DNA from: Arabidopsis thaliana
Lineage: Eukaryota > Streptophyta > Magnoliopsida > Brassicales > Brassicaceae
NCBI RefSeq assembly: GCF_000001735.4
Contig: NC_003070.9
Coordinates: 25,281,971-25,345,970 of the forward strand
Direction of reading: 5' to 3'
Length of the DNA: 64,000 nt
Of this stretch, positions 37,956-51,166 are shown one piece after another (within the stretch, counting starts at the first letter, position 1; each line of letters starts with the position of its first letter). The notes under the pieces were generated by a model. That model saw only the letters and a program-made list of their open reading frames with translations. It did no database searches and was not told where the DNA came from. Made by a program: the position numbers and the translations under genes.

Positions 37956-40900
37956 ATGTTCGTAGCATCTCCGGTAAAGACGAACTTCAACGGCGTCAGC
38001 CTAGTTAAATCTCCGGCGTTTTCCGCTCTTTCATGTCGTAAACAACACCGAGTTCCTATATCCAGACAGGTTCGAGCTGTGATCAGCCGTGAAGAAAAAG
38101 CGGTGGATCAAGAAGACGGCAAAAAAAGTACAAACAAACCACTAATAAACTCTTCTCAATTTCCATGGCAAAGATCTAAGTATACGGGATCGAAGACTGT
38201 TACTGCGGTTGTGAAAATCAGGAAGAAGATCAAAGAGAAGCTAACAGAGAGATTTGAGCATCAATTAGAGCTTTTCATGAAAGCTATTGGTCAAGGGATG
38301 TTGATTCAGCTTGTCAGTGAAGAAATCGATCCTGGTAAATTATCTAAAATTCAAGTTTCCTTTTTTAGATTTTGAGAAATCAGTTTGTTACTATTTTGAG
38401 CTAGAGAACAAAGCTAAACTGATCACTTAGATTTTGAGTTACGGTTACCAATTTTGTTCGTTTCTTCTTTGGATTTTATTGTGTTAGATTTAGCTTTTGA
38501 TTCTTGCTAGCATTTTTTGTTTTCTTGAATCTTTCTTGATTTTTTTTTTTTTTTTTTTTTTGCTACCTTCAAGATGACAGCTATTTACTAGTACATAATA
38601 ATTGATTAGTTAAAAGGCCCATCGGCCAATCATAATTCTAATTCTATCCTTCCTTTGCTATCAATGACCATTCTGCTTGAACAAGTTGGTCATTCTAAAG
38701 ATTGTATATTTCATTACTATATTACGACCAAATGATAAACCGAATCTTTCTTCTTACTTGCTAGATCTGAAATTAGGCATAGCTTACATTACACCAATTT
38801 TTGTACATTATTATTTTCTTAGATTGCCTTGTTCATTTATAAGGCAGATCATCAAATTTATCAACCCGGTTGTTCTTTTTCGGTAGTATCCTCTCGGTAA
38901 TTGGCCCATAGTTTTTGAGTACTTTGTAACACAATTATTAAATCAAATGTAAATGCGTAGGGTCGGTATAAAGTTATTGAGAGTTTTAAATAATTTAGAA
39001 AGAAAAAAAAAGACTCTTGACTTTTCATAGTTTCATCATCCCTTTTCTTAATCCCACGTCACCGAATGTATTTAATGCATATTTGTTTTGCTTACCACAT
39101 TTTTTAGTTACATGTTACGTATAGAGATTAGATATGTATATGAATAGCTTCTTGATATTTTGCAGAAACTGGTAAAGGCAGAAAGAGTTTAGAATCTCCT
39201 GTGATGGGACTCCCAAAGGCTGTGAAAGATCCGAGATACCTCGTATTCACAGCCGATTTCACTGTCCCGATTAACTTTGGTAAACCTGGTGCCATTCTTG
39301 TCACCAATCTTCTTTCCACTGAGATTTGCTTGTCAGAAATTATCATCGAAGATTCCACTGACACCATTCTCTTCCCTGCAAACACTTGGATTCACTCTAA
39401 GAATGATAATCCTCAAGCCAGGATTATCTTTAGAAGTCAAGTGAGATATCTTCTTCTTTACGTCATTGAAGTGTCTTAAAATGTGTTTTGCTAACAAGTG
39501 GAACCATTGTTTCATAGCCATGCCTACCTTCCGAGACTCCGGATGGGATTAAAGAACTACGGGAAAAGGACTTGGTCAGTGTCCGTGGTGACGGAAAAGG
39601 CGAGAGAAAACCTCATGAGAGAATTTATGACTACGATGTTTACAACGATTTGGGAGATCCACGTAAAACAGAACGAGTTAGGCCAGTTCTAGGTGTTCCA
39701 GAGACGCCTTACCCAAGACGCTGCAGGACCGGCCGGCCTCTCGTTTCAAAAGGTGATTGATCTCTCTGTCACTCACTTTGCATAGTTATGGTTCATAGAG
39801 AGAACATTTTGTGTAGTAATATATAAGTTAGTGTGAGACATTTTTGTGGTTCTTGACTTGGTGAATTCATTCAGATCCACCGTGTGAGAGCAGAGGAAAG
39901 GAGAAGGAAGAATTTTATGTTCCAAGAGATGAAGTTTTCGAGGAAATCAAGAGAGATACCTTCAGAGCAGGGAGATTTAAGGCTCTCTTCCACAATCTTG
40001 TACCATCTATTGCAGCAGCATTGTCAAACTTAGACATTCCCTTCACATGCTTCTCGGATATCGATAATTTATATAAAAGCAACATTGTCTTGGGACATAC
40101 TGAGCCAAAAGACACTGGCCTTGGCGGCTTTATCGGCGGTTTCATGAATGGGATCCTCAACGTTACTGAAACACTGCTAAAATATGACACTCCAGCCGTT
40201 ATAAAATGTAACTTTGTCTATGAGATTCTCTCATTCAGAGTAATATCATTTTCTTAAACCATATACATATTTTGAATCCTCTTTTATGTGTTGTTTTCAG
40301 GGGACAGATTTGCGTGGCTGCGAGATAATGAATTCGGACGTCAAGCTCTTGCTGGTGTCAACCCTGTGAACATTGAGCTACTAAAGGTTTGTTTCATTTT
40401 ACCATTTGAATCAAAAATCTTCTATGAAGAGTTTTTGAAACTTTTGAAATGTTTTGATAGGAGCTGCCAATTCGAAGCAATCTTGACCCGGCTCTATATG
40501 GACCTCAAGAATCTGTTCTCACAGAAGAAATCATAGCTCGAGAAGTTGAACATTATGGAACTACTATAGAAAAGGTTAGCTATTAGTGTACATTTTTCTG
40601 GTTGAGATAAAATCTTCTCATCTTGTTGATCGCGACTAATGCAGGCGCTTGAGGAGAAGAGATTGTTTCTTGTGGATTACCATGACATACTCTTGCCATT
40701 TGTAGAGAAGATAAACTCTATCAAAGAAGATCCAAGGAAGACATATGCTTCAAGAACAATCTTCTTCTATTCAAAGAATGGAGCCCTGCGGCCATTGGCC
40801 ATAGAGCTCTCGCTGCCTCCTACAGCCGAATCCGAGAACAAGTTTGTTTATACTCATGGACATGACGCTACTACTCACTGGATTTGGAAACTAGCCAAAG

Positions 40901-42147
40901 CTCATGTCTGCTCAAATGATGCTGGTGTTCACCAACTTGTGAACCACTGGTAAATTAAGTCACTTCCTTGCTTTGTAGTCTCCATTGATGTTTTCAACAG
41001 TACATAATTTGTGTTTTTTGGCAACTATCTTAGGCTAAGGACTCATGCTTCCATGGAGCCTTACATCATTGCTACTAACAGACAGTTGAGTACAATGCAT
41101 CCGGTTTACAAGCTACTTCATCCTCATATGCGCTACACGCTTGAAATCAATGCTCGTGCGCGTAAAAGCTTAATCAACGGAGGAGGAATCATCGAAAGTT
41201 GCTTCACTCCCGGAAAATACGCAATGGAACTTAGCTCTGCAGCGTACAAGAGCATGTGGCGATTTGACATGGAAGGACTTCCTGCTGATCTTGTTCGGAG
41301 GTTAAACATTTTTGCTTTGTTTATAACAAACTAACAAACTACTCCGTTTTAATCTCTCGCTAATGCAGTCTCTGGCTTCATTTACAGGGGAATGGCAGAA
41401 GAGGATTCATCAGCCGAATGTGGCGTGAGGCTTGTGATTGACGATTATCCATATGCAGCAGACGGTCTTTTGATCTGGAAAGCCATCAAGGACCTAGTGG
41501 AATCTTATGTTAAACACTTTTACTCTGATTCCAAGTCCATAACATCTGACCTTGAGCTGCAAGCTTGGTGGGATGAGATCAAGAACAAAGGTCATTACGA
41601 CAAGAAAGACGAGCCTTGGTGGCCTAAACTCAACACAACACAAGACTTGTCCCAAATACTAACCAACATGATATGGATCGCCTCGGGTCAACACGCAGCC
41701 ATAAACTTCGGACAGTACCCGTTTGGAGGGTATGTCCCAAACCGACCTACCCTGTTGAGGAAACTTATACCGCAAGAAACTGATCCGGACTACGAAATGT
41801 TCATGCGAAACCCTCAATACAGCTTTCTAGGCTCTCTACCGACACAGCTCCAAGCAACCAAAGTGATGGCGGTCCAAGAAACGCTCTCAACGCATTCCCC
41901 TGACGAAGAGTACTTGATCGAGCTGAGAGAAGTGCAAAGACATTGGTTCCAAGATGAACAAGTGGTTAAGTATTTTAACAAGTTCTCGGAAGAACTTGTG
42001 AAGATAGAGAAGACGATCAACGAGAGAAACAAGGACAAGAAACTAAAGAACAGAACAGGTGCTGGGATGCCTCCTTATGAACTACTTCTCCCTACTTCAC
42101 CACATGGAGTCACTGGCCGTGGTATTCCCAACAGCATTTCCATTTAG
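37956..42147 (+). CDS. LOX6: Plastid 13-lipoxygenase LOX6
   Basis: Oxygenates linolenic or linoleic acid at carbon 13 in plastids, feeding jasmonate synthesis, especially the fast wound response and roots. Nine exons, 37956-38334, 39166-39440, 39518-39752, 39875-40207, 40301-40386, 40461-40574, 40645-40949, 41034-41300 and 41388-42147, give 917 residues. A Ser/Thr/basic transit peptide (about 1-45) is followed by a PLAT/LH2 beta-barrel and the lipoxygenase domain. Iron ligands are recognisable: [35 protein letters not shown] (His and Asn) and the C-terminal isoleucine of NSISI. Length and transit peptide place it with the type 2, 13-LOX group. Intron 1 is long (831 bases) and holds a T22 run. 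Confidence 0.97.
38540..38561. repeat. T homopolymer in LOX6 intron 1
   Basis: Uninterrupted run of about 22 T in the first LOX6 intron; likely length-polymorphic. Confidence 0.9.
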
Positions 42148-43234
42148 ATGTATGCACAACAGATTTGTATCATTATTATGTCTTATATGCTGGTAGAGTC
42201 TCTAATATGAGGTTACTTCTTTTTTTTTTCCAATGTATCAATGATAATATTATGCACAAGAAGGTTTAATAATCTCTCACTGAGGTTGACGGCCACATGG
42301 AGTCACTGGCTATAGATACTCTAATGTTGGAGCAGAGCTTAGTTGCAATATTTTTTGAAGTTGACGGCCTCATCGGTGAGGAAGCCACACAGTCGCTCAG
42401 CCACTTTAACAAAAAAAAAAATGTTCATTTTTTTAAGGTTGGATGTGTGAATGGATCTTATTAGTTTATCTAGCTGAAAAAAACCAAGTTTAATTTATTG
42501 GACAAAAAATTGTGACTAGCCGACCAACAATGAGATCTTGTAGCTGGTTTTAATATATGCGCTTCATGTTCCTAGCTAGTATATTACTCACACGTTTGAA
42601 TAATTCACATAAACACTATTTTAAAATTCTAATTTTTTTATTTGTATGATAAAAAAAAAAAAGCAGTTTAGTAGAATGCATAATAGTACAAGATTGAGAT
42701 CTCAGGAAATAAGTTTCATATAGTTTACAACAAAAACTATATATCATTGATCCCATCACACGATTAATAACGATGCCCGTAAAAATATCATTGACGACCC
42801 TCAGCCATCTCATAATCTATTTGGTATTTGGCCCTTTCGTATTTGTTTATTTGAAAATGTTTCAATTTGAATTCCTCACAAAAACTTTAAAATATATATA
42901 AATTTATATAGTCACTAATTTATGATATTAATGAAACTTTAAATCGGACCATCTAAGCATATTGTGATGAAACAACAATATACGTCTAGAAAGTAATCAG
43001 GTGGTACTGGTCTTACTCTATTATATATGTTCCTCATCAATCATCGACCGTTAAACTTCAAACCTAACCCCACTTTGAGTTGTTTAATCTAACGGCTTAA
43101 AACCATCGTAAACCAGTAATTGATGTTTATAAATTTCCCCTCCCAAATCACACCGCTAACTAAATGCCAAATCCCTCGATTCCTGGATTTATTTCTTCAA
43201 ATTAAAAAATTCAATTTTCAGATCAATCGGAGAA
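42148..43234. other. Intergenic: LOX6 3' flank with short duplications, then promoter of the DUF3537 gene
   Basis: The first 220 bases contain a second copy (42293-42310) of an 18-base stretch from the LOX6 last exon (42100-42117), and a repeated GTTGACGGCC at 42285 and 42360. The rest is AT-rich promoter sequence without a gene. Confidence 0.5.
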
Positions 43235-43279
43235 ATGAATCATAACCGTCGATATCACGAGAGTCTTCTGATTCTGTAG
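43235..43279 (+). other. uORF1 in the DUF3537 gene leader (14 codons)
   Basis: ATG at 43235 to TAG at 43277-43279, encoding MNHNRRYHESLLIL. The stop is followed with no gap by the ATG of uORF2. Confidence 0.6.
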
Positions 43280-43348
43280 ATGGCGATTTCAAATGAGATC
43301 GAAACCGCCATTAACGAGACCTTCCATAAACGTATCATCAAACTCTGA
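43280..43348 (+). other. uORF2 in the DUF3537 gene leader (22 codons)
   Basis: ATG at 43280, immediately after the uORF1 stop, to TGA at 43346-43348. Its stop shares one base with the main ATG (TGATG). The peptide begins MAISNEIETAINET. This arrangement would favour regulated reinitiation if the leader is unspliced. Confidence 0.6.
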
Positions 43349-44968
43349 TGGAGAGTCAGCAACAACAATCACCGGCCGTTGAAACGCCTTTGTTGCTCAA
43401 TTCTAATCAGGATCATCAAGACCGACCTTCGCCGGAAATCGACGGCGGCGGTGGCGGCGGAGGAGGAGAAGGTGTTAACGACGATCTAGACCGAACGCTA
43501 GAATGGTTAGAGACGTTTTTGACGCTCCTTGGGTTTAATCAATCGTCTAAACAAAGCCTTGTTCTGTCTTGGATCGTGTTTTTATCGATTGGTTTGGTGC
43601 TTCCGGTGACAGTGTTGGAGCTAGGTCATTGTTTAGGGTGTGAGAGATATCAGTACAAGAGTTTCGAGCTCAACATCGTTGTTTCGCAGGCGTTGTTAGC
43701 TGGTGTTTCTCTGCTTTGCGTTTCTCATAATTTGAGAAAACATGGGATTCGAAAGTTTTTGTTTGTTGATCAACTTAGTGGTCGAATGGATCGTCTCAAA
43801 GCTCAATACATTCAACAAATCTTGGTGATTTATTCTACTTTCTCTTCGTTTTTGAGATTGCAATGTGATGATGATACTTACTTCAAAGTTTGTATCTTTC
43901 TTATTGTGTTGCAGAACTCTGTAAGATTGCTTGCAGTTTGGTCACTTCCATGTTTTGCTTTGAAGGGTGTTCGTGAGATCATCAGAATGTATTATGTGCC
44001 TCATGACCAGCCATGGTTATCTGTTGCAATTCTCTTGTCTATGATCTTGTCGTGGACTTACTTAAGCACTATCTTTCTAGCTGCAAGTGCTATGTTTCAT
44101 TTAGTATGTAACTTGCAAGTTATTCACTTTGAAGATTATGCAAAGCTTTTAGAAGGGGAGTCTGAAATCTCTCTTTTCATCTATGAGCATATGCGTTTGC
44201 GTCATTATCTTTCGAAAATAAGCCATAGGTTCCGCATCTTTCTGCTTCTACAGTTTCTGGTTGTCACAGCTAGCCAGTTTACTACGCTTTTTCAGACCAC
44301 TGCGTATAGTGGGCGTATCACTTATATAAACGGTGGTGATTTTGCAGTAAGTCTTCTTCTTATTCACTGATTGTTATGTTCTTATGTGGTGAGCTTAAGC
44401 TTGGAACATGATATGTTTTCAGGTCTCTGCGGTTGTCCAAGTTGTTGGAATCATTTTGTGTCTACACGCAGCAACAAAAATATCACACAGAGCTCAAGCA
44501 ATAGCATCAGTTGCAAGTAGATGGCATGCGATGATGTCTTGCTCGTCTACAGATTCAACTCAGATAAGGGCATCTCCTAGTGGAGTTCATTTGGAGGCTA
44601 CCACGAATCCGCCCATCTCCTTTCCGATTTCCCGTTCAGATAGTGATGTGGAATCAATGGATCACTACATGAGGATGCCTGTTACTAACCAGTTTCCTTC
44701 TTATATGTCCATGTCCTCATATCACAAACGACAAGCTTTCGGTGAGATTTGTTTCGCCCTTTTTTACTTGTACCTTTACAGCTAAACTCAGATATGATGA
44801 TAGCTAATTAGATGATATGTTGCAGTGTTGTATTTGCAGATGAATCCAGGCGGGATAACGATATTCGGGTGGACAGTAGACAGGCATTTGATAAACACAA
44901 TATTCTTCATTGAGCTCTCTCTAGTTACTTTTGTACTCGGCAAGACTGTAGTTTTCGGTACTGAATGA
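43348..44968 (+). CDS. DUF3537 multi-pass membrane protein
   Basis: Three exons, 43348-44346, 44423-44741 and 44826-44968, give 486 residues. The N-terminus is Gln-rich, followed by a poly-Gly run (GGGGGGGG, residues about 33-40), then several hydrophobic helices (SWIVFLSIGLVLPVTVLELG, FELNIVVSQALLAGVSLLCV, LSVAILLSMILSWTYLSTIFL, FRIFLLLQFLVVTA and a final FFIELSLVTFVLGK). A conserved patch QPWLSVAILL and the core ADQSG-like sequence DQLSGRMDRLK mark the DUF3537 family, a plant gustatory-receptor-like seven-helix group. Function is unestablished. Older annotations name it zinc-finger CONSTANS-like, which nothing in the sequence supports. By recall At1g67570. Two uORFs precede the start. Confidence 0.9.
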
Positions 44969-45756
44969 CCAAAAAAAAAAAGGGTTGGTGTATCATGCAT
45001 TATTGCATAGCTTTTTTACCTTCTGCCATATAGTGAGATTCTTCAATTGATAGGAGAAGATATACTTACATGAGCGTCTCTTAACTTTTTTTTTTTTTTT
45101 TTTTCCCGCGAGCCTCTCTTAACTTGGTTACGTGAAGAGTGTACAAAGCTATATTGTACTAGATGGAGGAGGAGTTTCTTGATCTTGATCCTGTTGTTGG
45201 ACTCGTCGTTTTTGTAAAATCCATACTTGTTCACTCTCAAAATATGTCCGAACATTTGGATTTTTTATAAATAATATCATATTTTATGGCAATTTGCAAA
45301 TTTATAACATATGGAGTAAATTGTAAATTATATAATTAAAAGGTATTAGTATATAAATAGAAATAGAATATTTCTAAAAATATTCTTTTTTAGACTAGAA
45401 AATAGAAATATACATTGGAGAGAAAGCAACTCTATTTTAGAGTAAGATATAGAGCTATACATTGGAGATTGTCTTACAAAACAAGCACTGTCAGAAAGCC
45501 ATAGCACTAACTGGCCAGCCTAGCTTGTGAACACATTAAACCTGCAAGGATTCTCAGTGGCGAAAGGAGGAAAATCATCTTCACAAATCACCACGGACCC
45601 TCAAAGTGAATAAAGAAAGCATGAATGATATTCTGAGATACAAATATTCCAACCTCCGCTTAAGCAGCAGCCCTCGCCTAAAATGTGGTAATTCCAAGGT
45701 ATTTGAGAATATCAAGGTTGTATTCCAACTGCTATCTTCGACCGGTGTGCTGTACT
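44969..45756. other. Intergenic: convergent 3' flanks
   Basis: Between the stop codons of the DUF3537 gene (plus) and CDKG2 (minus). It contains a T-run near 45087-45104, an AT-rich stretch, and a repeat-like segment at 45400-45476. Confidence 0.5.
45400..45476. repeat. Possible MITE-end-like repeat
   Basis: The phrase TATACATTGGAGA occurs twice (about 45409 and 45456), flanking an 'agagtaagatatagagct' block. I recall similar 'cattggagatggtctt' ends being widespread in Brassicaceae genomes as transposon remnants. I found no target duplication, so boundaries are approximate. Confidence 0.3.
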
Positions 45757-48700
45757 TCAGCCAAACAGACCGCCAGACCCAAGTTCGGTTTGCGTTAATT
45801 CCTTCCTACGTTGCTCTTCCAAAGGATCAGGGCTCTTTACCATTCTCCTCCCACGCCTAGGCATAGAAGAAAAAGTAAGAGACAGAATTAAAGTCAACCA
45901 CTGATCGTTTCAGTTTAGATAGACCTCAGTACCTGTCTTGGGCATGTTGAGCAGGAAAAGTAGGCATGAAATCTTTGGATTTTGGCAGAGGGACTTCGCG
46001 GAACCAATCATGCTTTAGAGCTTCATTAACAGTTATTCTCTGCAGAAGAAGCCACAGAGATCCAAAAGTCAAGGAACAATTAAGGTGCATACTGGATTAA
46101 CATGCATGCAACAGATATATATTTTCTATTACCCTTTCAGGATCGTACGTTAGGAGCTTGTTCAGTAAGTCAAACCCAGCATCGGACAGAACTGGTGCAC
46201 CAGTGAACGAAGTGGCTGGGAATTTCTTACGTAATAGGTTATACCTAAAAGTACAGGTAAGCGGTGAGAAGAGTGACATAACAACTATGAAAACAATATA
46301 AATCCACTAATGAGTCAGAGAGCCACACCACATCATCTAAAGCTAGAAAGCCTGGGAACAATATTAGAGACTTTAAGCATATACTAAGGTTATCCTTCCA
46401 TATAAACTGAAAATAAAAGGAACTATAAATACTTACTGATGCTTGACAAAGTTGACCTTGACTCCAGGTAGTTTAGAGAACCCAGGCCAAATAGATTCAT
46501 TGGGAGTACCAAGGATTCTGAAAATCTGTAAATTAAAGAAGGAGTAATTTATAAGCTGTATGTGGTCCCAGGATGGCTGGAGATCCAAATCAAAACCGAT
46601 GTTTAAAATACCTTGTCAAGTTGATCAAACTCCGTTTTCCCATTGAACAATGGCGCCTTCATTAATAGTTCTGCCATGATACAGCCCAGTGACCACATGT
46701 CAATGGCTGTAGAATATTGTTTTGCTCCCAAGAGAAGTTCAGGTGCCCTGGAAAAACAAATGCAGTCGTTGGGCTTGGTCCCGGAGGAAGTGATTATTGC
46801 TAAAACAAGAAGGGAGAGTCAACACAAGGAACAAAACAAGTCAAGGAAGTTGAAGCACGTATATTTCCTAATGTGCCCAGATTACGTTGGTTCATGGTAC
46901 GTGGTGTCCAAGCAAATACCGCAAAAGTGTTAAGTATTTAATGGCTAAGCTGGCATATTATGAAGACTATTCTCAAAGAGGAAAGATAAGGATCCAAGGC
47001 AGTCACAAAACTCAAGTTTGTGGTGCCATTGGAACAAATATCAGATACCTTGGAACACCATTTAAAAACAGGACTTTAAAATCATTGATCCTAATGTGCA
47101 GAAATAGAAAAGGGAGTACGGTGTAGTACAGCTATACCAGAAAGGAGACGTGGCACCTAATGTTATACTAACAATGGCCAAAAAAAAACAAGAAAGTCCA
47201 CCAGAATTCAAATAACAATCGTAAATGTAAACACCACTTAATTTTTTTATAAACAAGAATAGGGTAAAAACGCACTTTACCTGTACCAAAGCGTAACAAC
47301 CAGATGAGTATAAGGCTTGAGCGGGCTGCCATATTGCCGAGCCAAACCAAAGTCACATATCTTCAACTCACCCCGATTGTTTAAAAGCAGGTTAGATGTT
47401 TTCAAATCTCGATGAAGCACCCAGTTGTCGTGAAGATACTTGACGCCCTCTAAAAGTTGAAGCATTAAGCACTTAACTTCACTTTGACTAAAACGCTGCT
47501 TCATTGTCTCCATCAATGCTTTAAGATCATGTTCCATGTATTCCATCACCATGAATATGCTATCAAGGCTGCTACCCACGACCACCTCTTTAACATCCAC
47601 TATTGATGGATGATGAAAAGAAAGGAGGATGTTAATTTCCCTAAGAGAAGTCAATGGAAAACCTTCTCTTTCTTTTTCCATCTTCACCTTCTTCAATGCC
47701 ACAATTTCGCCTGTCTTCTTATCCTTTGCTCTATAAACAACACCATAAGTACCTTCATCGATCTTATTTAACCTCTCAAATTCATCAACACTTCTACAAC
47801 CCTGGAGCATGTTTATACTTCTCAGTGGAGTACTGGCAGGTTCAGGTGTCTCATGCCGTACATATTCGTCATCTGAATCTGTTTCACTAAGGCTGTCAAC
47901 AGAGTTTTCTCTTCTGTGTTCCTCCTCATCTATTTCCATCTTGTCACTCTTAACAGCATCTCTCTCCTCAAAATCATCTCTGCTTCCCGGTAAAGAATGG
48001 TGCCCCCTTTCATCGGAATCAGATGATCTATAACCTTCCCTCACTAACTCCCCGACCTCAGGTGTTTGAGAGGTATTGCGAAATCTCCCCTGCACGGGAA
48101 ATGGTTTCTTCCTCCTTTTCTTTTCCCCAACTTCTTCTACTATTTCAACTTCATCAGTTGGAGAACTATTACCAGCAGCCCACCTAGAGGATGATATATG
48201 CCGTGTTGGCATGTTTTCATCCTCTTCCAGGTGTGTTGCATGCTCTTGTTTGTCATCCTGCTCAGCATTTGATGACTGTTCTACCACACACAAAGAGGAC
48301 ATCTCTACCGAAGGTGACAAAGCAGGCATAGAAACCGCAGAAACACCAACTTCCACAGGATCTTGATGCATGTCACTCTTTGCAGGTGAATAATGAGAAT
48401 TACCACCACAACTGACACTAGGTGACTGGCTTGACCTCTTAACTAGTGGTGGTGGGGGAGGAAGAGGAGTGACCTCCACAGGTTTTTCATTTCTGCTCAA
48501 ATTACTTCTCTCATGGTCATCCCTATCCCATACTATTGGTGAAAACTTTCTCTTCTTTTCCACAGGACTTTGAGCTCTATTCTCTACCTCCTTCACAACT
48601 CCATTAACTTTCGCCAGTGATTCCGACTCAATCAAATCATCCGACCCACTCTCACTAGAGAGCTCGCCTGGTTCCCTGTCCACAGACCTAGCTGAAAACC

Positions 48701-48995
48701 CGCATCTTTTAGGACCAAGATCGATAAATACTTCTCTACTACCTGGATTGCTCTTCGATAACCGAAACCCACTACTAACCATTTTGTTCTCTTCCTGTCT
48801 AGCTCCAGACTTAATTCTATCTCTATCCCCGTGTCTTAGATTACTAACCCGTCCCTTTCCATTATCAATAGCACCGTTCCTAACATGATTATAATCCTCG
48901 TTCGCATAAGCACTATCCCGCCTGGAAAATCTAGAATTCGATTCCTGGTCTCTCAGTTCATGGTCTGGATATCTTATATTCCTCCCAGCCGCCAT
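45757..48995 (-). CDS. CDKG2: Cyclin-dependent kinase G2 (PITSLRE/CDK11-like)
   Basis: Nuclear kinase of the CDK11 type, partnering cyclin L; linked to pre-mRNA splicing, flowering time and chromosome pairing. Six exons, 47281-48995, 46612-46747, 46437-46525, 46133-46244, 45933-46039 and 45757-45856, give 752 residues. The first ~400 residues are a charged Arg/Ser/Glu-rich region ([24 protein letters not shown]). The kinase domain then shows [19 protein letters not shown], the helix [10 protein letters not shown] (a PITSLRE variant), [19 protein letters not shown], and the T-loop [13 protein letters not shown]. The short C-terminus ends ELGSGGLFG. The splice site falls inside the WYR/APE codon run, a phase conserved in this family. 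Confidence 0.97.
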
Positions 48996-51166
48996 ACAGA
49001 ACTTCGGTGAGAAAGGGACCCAAACAAACCCAAAATCCTAATTTGACGAACTCTTAAATCTGCTACTAGCTAGCTGTGTTCAAAATCAGAATTGCAGAGA
49101 CTAAACCTTGAGATTTCAAAAGTTGAATTACGCACCGATTTAACAGCTACTTGCGATCAAATCGCTTACAATTGAAGCAGAACTTGTGATCAGAACCGCG
49201 AAACCCTAGAAACCGAAAGCGAGACCCGTGGATACGGAGGAAGAGAGGACGAAACGAGAAGAGAACTCAGAATTGGAAAGTGAAAATACGATTGATAAGG
49301 AGTTCGTAAAGTTCCGATTGACGACGGGTGGATATAGATTACCGTGGAGAGGGAACGAACAATGGCGGAGAGAGAGAGAGAGAAGAAAGTTTCTCGTCGA
49401 AAGCTCAAAGCTTTAGGTCTCTAAAATCGTGTTTTTGTATTCGCCCCCTCTATTTTATTGTTTTAGTATAAGGAGCCCCTTGATGAAAAAAAAAAAGGTA
49501 TAAGGAGCCCCTAACTTTTGTAATTAATCAATGTGTTTCTTTTTATTTTTATCTCTAAAATATTTTAAAACTTCTACGACAATATTATTGAAACCAAAAA
49601 TATATTTATTTATTTAAATTTAACATGTTATGGTCTTGAGTTTTTTTTTTGGTAGGCTGTTATTGTTTGAGTTTTTATCGTGAGATTTTACCATCAAATT
49701 GGCAAAACAATTTTATTTTCGTGGGATAGTCACACGACTCACACCCAAAATTAATCGAATTATTGTCATCTTAACCACAAAGACTATTATCTTGAAAGTC
49801 GATGTTGGAGCACTTGGAACATAAGAACAATCTCATTGATGATTTCTAAACATAAGTCTTTTATTTTAAAGAAAGAAAATTTATTATAAAAGAATGTGTG
49901 GGCTTTTTGATTAGTGAAAAAGTCATCTCTAAAATACCTTATATAGGAAATTTTGGAGAGAATTTCTTAACTATTCAAGAAACTCACATAGTTAGATAAT
50001 ATTATTTTTGTTGTTTTAATGTTAAGAAACTTATATCTAGAAACCACAAATAAAATTGCTCTAAGACATGAAAACCTTAATATTACCATCAAATCATTTA
50101 AATCAAAAAACATATGTTAATTTTTGGAGTCATGTTAACTTTGATAATTATGTACCTAATATTGCCGAAGGCCAGTCAAAACTAAAATGTCTAATTTCAA
50201 TGTCCGAAAAAATGATTGTCACGGTTTGTGGCTGCATAATGTTTAGGGGACCACATAAACCGTTTTAGAACATTATGAATATTCATAATCTCTCAATCAC
50301 GAACTAATCATTTCTCTTCTTGTTTGTGTTCATGACTAGCTTGGTCGAAACATATGAGTCATCTTTCATTCTAGACTTCAATTTTTTTGCTCTTTACAAA
50401 ATTTGACAATCAAAATCACTATCAAGTACTAGTACTATTCCATCATATCTGAGATTATCTTTATTTGATTTGTGTGGATGTCGTAATCCGCAATTAGAAT
50501 TTTGTGGTTGTTTCGTGAAGGTCTTAAATCTTGTTAGACGAACAGTGATCAAGTGAAAAGTATTTATGTATTTCAGTATAGTTTCAGTACAATGTGTATC
50601 CCCTTTTACAATGTCAATTGACTCTTATTTATACAAATACATCGAATCAAACGAGTTAAATGATTCGCTGACTTCACGCCGCGGATCTCGCCTCATTAAC
50701 TTCGCACGTTACGAGTCGTCAGCTCGGATCGTAAATGCTTATCATTTAAGTTGAGATTCCTCCGTTACCAAATTAATGTCGGATCAACCTTTGAACTGCT
50801 GGGCTTACATTGTGCCTTAAAGCCGGGCCTGACCTTATCTTAGAAGCCCAAAATTGCGGGGTCGGGCCAAATGCGAGATCAGACATCTGGTAAAAAGCCC
50901 AAAACTTTTGCTTTACCGGTCACATCAAAGATTATGAGTTTCCCCAAATGTGTTTGTGTCAATTAAAAGGTTAGCGACATAGTTTTAAGTGAAGTTAGCA
51001 ATTAAAGTGCGGATAGTTGGCCACTCGTGGGACCTTGATTAACTTTGAGAGTTCTTGGCTCAATTTCTTTTATCTACTTCCCCAAACAAAACTTTTTTTT
51101 TTTTTTTTGCGTTAGTTATTGAATATCACTAAATCCATACGATTACATTCTAATGAAAATAGACAA
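48996..51166. other. Intergenic 2.2 kb
   Basis: CDKG2 leader and promoter on the left, including an Arg/Glu-rich-looking antisense frame that is leader sequence. The rest is AT-rich and includes a T-run near 51091-51108. A segment around 49805-50063 starts GGAGCA and ends TGCTC, but no target duplication was found. No gene supported. Confidence 0.45.

Noticed and set aside
47062..47289. Short ORFs in the CDKG2 intron 1 region
   Set aside because: They lie within the intron 46748-47280 and have no conserved content.
49805..50063. Possible MITE with GGAGCA...TGCTC ends
   Set aside because: The inverted match is only six bases and no target duplication was found.
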